NCBI GenBank assembly: GCA_003024985.2
Contig: PXIH01S0017353.1
Source of the DNA: Euperipatoides rowelli
Lineage: Eukaryota > Onychophora > Udeonychophora > Euonychophora > Peripatopsidae
DNA: 10,893 nucleotides
Direction: 5' to 3' (one strand)
Program-made: the position numbers and the translations under genes
The notes under the pieces: generated by a model
Databases searched by the model: none
Seen by the model: only the letters and a program-made list of their open reading frames with translations
What the model was told of the DNA's origin: nothing
Part shown: one piece after another, positions 7,564-10,893 of the stretch
Position numbering within the stretch: the stretch's first letter is position 1
How the letters are laid out: each line of letters opens with the position of its first letter

Positions 7564-8397
7564 CTTGTTTTCTTTTGTATTGCCCAAGGCTTTACAATCT
7601 TTTGTTTTGTCTTGATCTGAACCAGTGATTTGCTATTTTTTATCTTGTTAACTGTAATTTGTTTGCCTTACAGACAGATAGTGAATAGTAGGTTTCTAAT
7701 TTATATATATTTACTGTATAGATCTGAATATACGATATATTTATTTCCTTGCCATTAACTATTTAGGTTTTGACCATTTCTATTTAAATAAGTTTGCAAA
7801 TGATTCCTAATTTTGATCTTTTGAAGTCTTTGAAAGAATAATAAATTAAAAGAAAATATATTAATTATATCATGTTTCAATGAGCCTCAATTACTTGAGG
7901 CCTTGTGTGATGAAGTAGATCTGAATTTGAAGAGAAACAGTTCTTAGCTTCAAATGCTATACAATAATTCTTTTGACAGTCAAATTAAAATTTGGGAAAG
8001 ATCTTTCAAGAAGAATTTTTTTTTTTTTACACAACCACTTCATAAAATTTCTAAAAGAAAAAAAAAATCATTTAAATTATTATTTAAATAAAGATTGCTT
8101 TCACGTTTGCTTGATAAACTTTAAAATATTGATCGAATAAGAGGTAAAAAAAGTGTATTTTTTTCCTTATATTTTAACCAAAGATCAATAAATAAAGATT
8201 AAATAGTAAGAAATTAAAATAATAGCAAAATTAACTCTTTATGTCTTATTAATATTGTTTTTATCATGTGTTACAGTCAAAAGTTGATTTTTAAAAAGAT
8301 AACAATATCATATCCACCTGAAACTATATTTTGAATATTATACAGCATGTCTTCATTAGTTCACACTTTACCTGCTAGATATTCTTTTTAAAAATAA
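7564..8397. other. Unassigned AT-rich DNA with a short perfect hairpin
   Basis: No gene is found. GCCTCAA (7884-7890) and TTGAGGC (7895-7901) form a 7-bp stem with a TTAC loop. Poly-T and poly-A tracts occur around 8015-8070 and 8150-8165. Confidence 0.55.
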
Positions 8398-8420
8398 GTT
8401 TCCTCTCACAGAGAGGAAAC
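8398..8420. repeat. Perfect 10-bp hairpin with 3-base loop
   Basis: GTTTCCTCTC (8398-8407) and GAGAGGAAAC (8411-8420) are exact inverse complements around ACA. The arms are mixed in composition, so this is less likely to arise by chance than the AT palindromes nearby. It lies just outside the (TA)n tail of the SINE-like element. Confidence 0.85.
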
Positions 8421-8436
8421 TGATCAAATTTATTAC

Positions 8437-8449
8437 ATATATATATATA
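8437..8449. repeat. (AT)n microsatellite
   Basis: A short alternating ATATATATATATA run is likely to be the 3' tail of the SINE-like element on the minus strand. Confidence 0.85.
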
Positions 8450-8745
8450 CAATCATCTACCTACGATACTGATTCAACAACGCTCTTCATCTGTGAAAAG
8501 TCCTTGAATTTTGTTCTTCTATTATAGTCATACTTCCCACCTCCAGCAGTCTTGATCTTACAACCCAGCGATCAGTGGTGTAATCAGATCCTACATGGAT
8601 TTTAATTGCCATAATGCTTGTAAAAAGATACTGCCTTTCAACTGGGTCAATAAAAACCGGAAAAGTACTGGCACCCTCGGGGATCAAACCTGTCGCCAGG
8701 ACTACATATCTTGTGTGTTCCTGAATGGACCACCGCACCTTGACT
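8437..8745 (-). mobile_element. tRNA-derived SINE-like element
   Basis: Read on the minus strand, the right-hand end has Pol III promoter-like boxes: AGGTGCGGTGG near 8730-8740 (A-box-like, compare TGGCNNAGTGG) and GGTTTGATCCC at 8680-8690 (B-box-like, 9 of 11 against GGTTCGANTCC). They are about 40 bases apart, as in tRNA-related SINE heads. A GC-richer body follows, and the element appears to end in a (TA)n tail at 8437-8449, giving about 300 bp. The GC content and sharp contrast with AT-rich flanks support an inserted element. An 83-codon frame (8487-8738, minus) covers the body but shows no protein family and is probably incidental. No target duplication was found. Confidence 0.5.
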
Positions 8746-8999
8746 CGTGAGTACTAGATATTATTTAATCCACTCCCCAGCCAAGTCGGTTCACTAACAG
8801 AACTACCCAAAATTACAACACCATTAATACCTAATTAAAATAATTGAACTAACAATTTCTTGTTACCGTACCTTTAAATAAACTGACAGAATTTTAGACT
8901 GACGAATGATACGATCTTTATAAAACCATCAATTAGTAGATAAAGACCGATTCAGTCCAGCTATCAGAATGTGACATGTCTCACTGATGTCAATTCCAG
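8746..8999. other. Unassigned AT-rich spacer
   Basis: I see no open frame, element end or tandem structure here. Confidence 0.5.
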
Positions 9000-9017
9000 T
9001 AAAAGTGGGTGCAATAA

Positions 9018-9135
9018 ATTTGCATATTTTTTCTAATTTGCATATAATTTGCAAAAATTTGCATATTTGAATGAGTTGATGACATTATCTTTGCAATCTT
9101 CATCCATTTCGCTGAGGGGTGAGGCTCATTTGCAT
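9018..9135. promoter_or_regulatory. Cluster of four octamer (ATTTGCAT / ATGCAAAT) motifs
   Basis: Perfect copies start at 9018, 9036, 9057 and 9128, and ATTTGCAA at 9047 is one base off. The octamer is the known site of POU-domain factors. Starts in the first group are 18, 11 and 10 bases apart. This is motif evidence only; the cluster may have arisen by local duplication of an AT-rich repeat. Confidence 0.4.
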
Positions 9136-9394
9136 AAATGTGCATATTCAAATGGATTTATTACATCAGTATGGACATTGTTGAACATTTATGAAGATTC
9201 ATGTGTGTGACATCGTCTCATTTGCAGATGCGAAGGGATGTGTGTGTTTGAGGGGATAGGCCTCATTTATATTCGGCTTTTTAATGCTGCAATTTTCGGA
9301 GTTTGCCAAAGGCAAATTTCGGAAATGTTCATGAATATTACCCAGAATGCGTTTGGATAATTTGCAATGTATTTTGGGTATTTTTGAAAAATCC

Positions 9395-9406
9395 AAGATG
9401 GCGGCC
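9395..9406 (+). promoter_or_regulatory. YY1-like motif AAGATGGCGGCC
   Basis: AAGATGGCGGC matches the long form of the YY1 consensus known from animals. It is the most GC-rich 12-mer in a very AT-rich surround and is contained within a dispersed-looking element, so it may be inherited from the element rather than selected at this locus. Confidence 0.45.
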
Positions 9407-9500
9407 AAATCTTTTTTAAAATTTTTCAATGGGCATTTCTTCAGCATTGATTTCTGGGTAATATGAGCTATATATGACAGCATTCAGATGCGCAGAATAT

Positions 9501-10450
9501 TGTGCCACCAATTTAGAACTTTTTTCACTTCAATTTTTTTACTATTTGGAGAGGGTGCAGAACCCATATGGATGATCACATGACCTCATGTTTCGGTACA
9601 TATAGACTAGGTAGGATGACATCACACCTAACAATTTTGAACTGGTAAATTTTATTTATAGTAGTCTACAGTATATGTAACCTTTTTAATTTTTATTTGA
9701 TAAAATTACCAACTCTAATAATACGATAATGAGTAACTTACATGCCTGAACTAGGATATCCAAACTTATAAAAGAAGAACAAATTCTCTATGATTAATTT
9801 CTATGTCTAATTTCTATCCTTGCAAGATTTTCTCCTGTTTTTAAAATAAAACAAGACACTATCAAAAGAATAAAAATGGTTATAAATAGGAAAAAAATCT
9901 TTACCAAAATAATGATTTTGATCTGGTGCTTTTCAAATAAAATCAAGAAGAAAAGAAAAAAAAAAACGTTTTATCAGCTTAAACAAAATAAATATTATGT
10001 ATGACCCAATATTTTTCAAATCAATGTGAAAACTAAATATTTTAGCCAAACTATTATTAGGTAAAAGAAATAGAAAATGTTTCAAGTATAAATAAAAATA
10101 AAATAATTTCTACATTATAATTTCTATAAAAGATTAGGAAACCAATCATTACAATATATGAAAACAAAATTAATGCTTTCAAAAAATCAATAGGTGAAAT
10201 CAATGATTTTAATTCATAAAGGAGTAAAAATGTTTTTGACAAAGAATGAAGAAAAGAATGTATTTATATAAATAAAAAAAGAAAGACTATAAAGGGGAAA
10301 ACTGAATGCCTAAAGATAACAATTAATGGTCTATGAAGACATGATGTCGTTGCTTGTTATATTTTTTTACGGATGTGGCAGATGATTTGATTTGTAGTCT
10401 CTATCATTTTATATTTTCTGACAATGTCTTACAATTTTTATTTTAAACTA
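9501..10450. other. Unassigned, very AT-rich DNA
   Basis: GATCACATGAC at about 9576-9586 also occurs at about 7519-7529 inside the dispersed repeat, a shared 11-mer of unclear meaning. Otherwise A-rich low-complexity DNA predominates, including poly-A around 9947-9966. The short minus-strand frame at 10057-10242 is a translated A-rich tract and is not a gene. Confidence 0.55.
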
Positions 10451-10893
10451 GCTGAAAAGCCCCTTGTGAAATAAAATACAATGGGGCCCTAGATATATCC
10501 CACATCACCCCTACTCCCTCCCCTGATACCTCTTTTCTCCATCCCTCCGGCCCCCTATTCTAAAAATCATCTAAGAAACGATTAAAAATATAAATCTCTT
10601 AATGAAAAGCACCTTGTGATTTAAAATACAACGGGGGCCCTAGATATCCCCATCCCCTGAGTCCCCCCTCTCCCCATCCCTCACCCCCTCCCTTATTCCT
10701 AAAATCATTTTAGAAATGATTAAAAATATAAATCTCTTAATGAGAACGTATGTTTCAAAATATTCAAATGAAAAAAATCTAGATATTTCCCATCCCCTGA
10801 GACTCCCTCTCCCATCCCTCATCCCCCCTTATTCCTAAAATCATTTTAGAAATGATTAAAAATATAAATCTCTTAATGAGAGAATGTATGTTT
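10451..10893. repeat. Tandem repeat, about 137-bp unit, with C-rich blocks; runs off the window
   Basis: AAATATAAATCTCTTAATGA occurs at 10586, 10724 and 10860, giving periods of 138 and 136 bases. The first unit (about 10451-10604) is longer and more diverged. The later units are nearly identical in the block TTATTCCTAAAATCATTTTA and what follows. Each unit has a C-rich block (CCCATCCCCTGAG then CCC runs) followed by an AT-rich block with the stem AATCATTT/AAATGATT, which is perfect in units 2 and 3. Unit 2 has seven runs of three or more C within 10648-10692 and unit 3 has six within 10789-10828. The next unit has begun when the window ends. A 60-codon minus-strand frame across the array is a by-product of the repeat. 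Confidence 0.9.

Larger units (their letters stand above)
9000..9500. repeat. Repeat element rich in octamer sites, with internal duplication and inverted repeat
   Basis: Four perfect ATTTGCAT octamers lie at 9018, 9036, 9057 and 9128, with near matches at 9047 and 9220. A diverged internal duplication follows: GTTGATGACATTATCT...GAGGGGTGAGGCTCATTTGCATA (9075-9136) against GTGTGTGACATCGTCT...GAGGGGATAGGCCTCATTTATATT (9203-9273), offset 128-136 bases. TTTGCC/GGCAAA (9302-9316) and ATATTACCCAGAA (9335-9347) with its exact inverse (9452-9464) are inverted repeats. AAGATGGCGGCC sits between the latter arms. The dense structure and long low-divergence motifs suggest a dispersed element rather than unique DNA. 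A 94-codon minus-strand frame inside has no recognisable product. Confidence 0.55.

Noticed and set aside
8487-8738. 83-codon minus-strand open frame
   Set aside because: It coincides with the SINE-like element, whose tRNA-like head it translates. No protein family is recognised, though an exon cannot be fully excluded.
9199-9483. 94-codon minus-strand open frame
   Set aside because: It lies within the octamer-rich repeat element and crosses its internal duplication and inverted repeat.
10640-10822. 60-codon minus-strand open frame rich in Gly, Arg and Asp
   Set aside because: It is the translation of the C-rich tandem repeat.

Overview
This window looks like eukaryotic, non-coding, AT-rich DNA (intergenic or intronic) from an animal genome. 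I find no convincing protein-coding gene, rRNA or intact tRNA. The open frames of 60-99 codons scattered through it are in AT-rich or repeat sequence and read as chance frames. A metazoan, perhaps marine invertebrate, source is suggested by the mix seen: a tRNA-derived SINE-like element, a hAT-type non-autonomous DNA transposon with terminal inverted repeats and a near 8-bp target duplication, a CCAAGATGGCGGCC motif that I associate with repeats in marine animals, and several minisatellites. A mollusc such as a cephalopod is possible, but the sequence does not prove any clade.

Layout. 1-120: possible SINE remnant with a GC-rich hairpin. 196-240: (AAAT)n microsatellite. About 255-765: two sets of old, diverged tandem duplications. 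899-984: three copies of a 32-bp repeat. 1041-1980: unassigned AT-rich DNA. 1981-2498: possible decayed DNA transposon. 2499-4125: mostly AT-rich DNA with a few short perfect palindromes. About 4127-5500: a large 30-bp minisatellite with nested higher-order structure (30, about 90 and 488 bp), containing a perfect 29-bp hairpin and a 142-bp foreign insertion. 5501-6214: AT-rich DNA with a 24-bp direct repeat. 6215-7563: two copies of one dispersed repeat in opposite orientation, with a hAT-like MITE between them. 7564-8436: AT-rich DNA with perfect short hairpins. 8437-8745: SINE-like element on the minus strand. About 9000-9500: a repeat carrying four perfect octamer (ATTTGCAT) sites, a diverged internal duplication, a YY1-like motif and a 13-bp inverted repeat. 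9625-10440: AT-rich DNA. 10451-10893: a tandem repeat of about 137 bp, each unit carrying a C-rich block (G-quadruplex-capable on the minus strand) next to an AT-rich block; the array runs off the window.

No new protein system is visible. The best signals are structural. The perfect hairpin in the minisatellite has a sister copy that appears to preserve the state before the hairpin formed, which fits a snap-back template-switch mutation. The other notable signals are the nested minisatellite, the paired inverted repeats around the hAT element, and the octamer/YY1-motif repeat. All identities were judged by eye without database searches.
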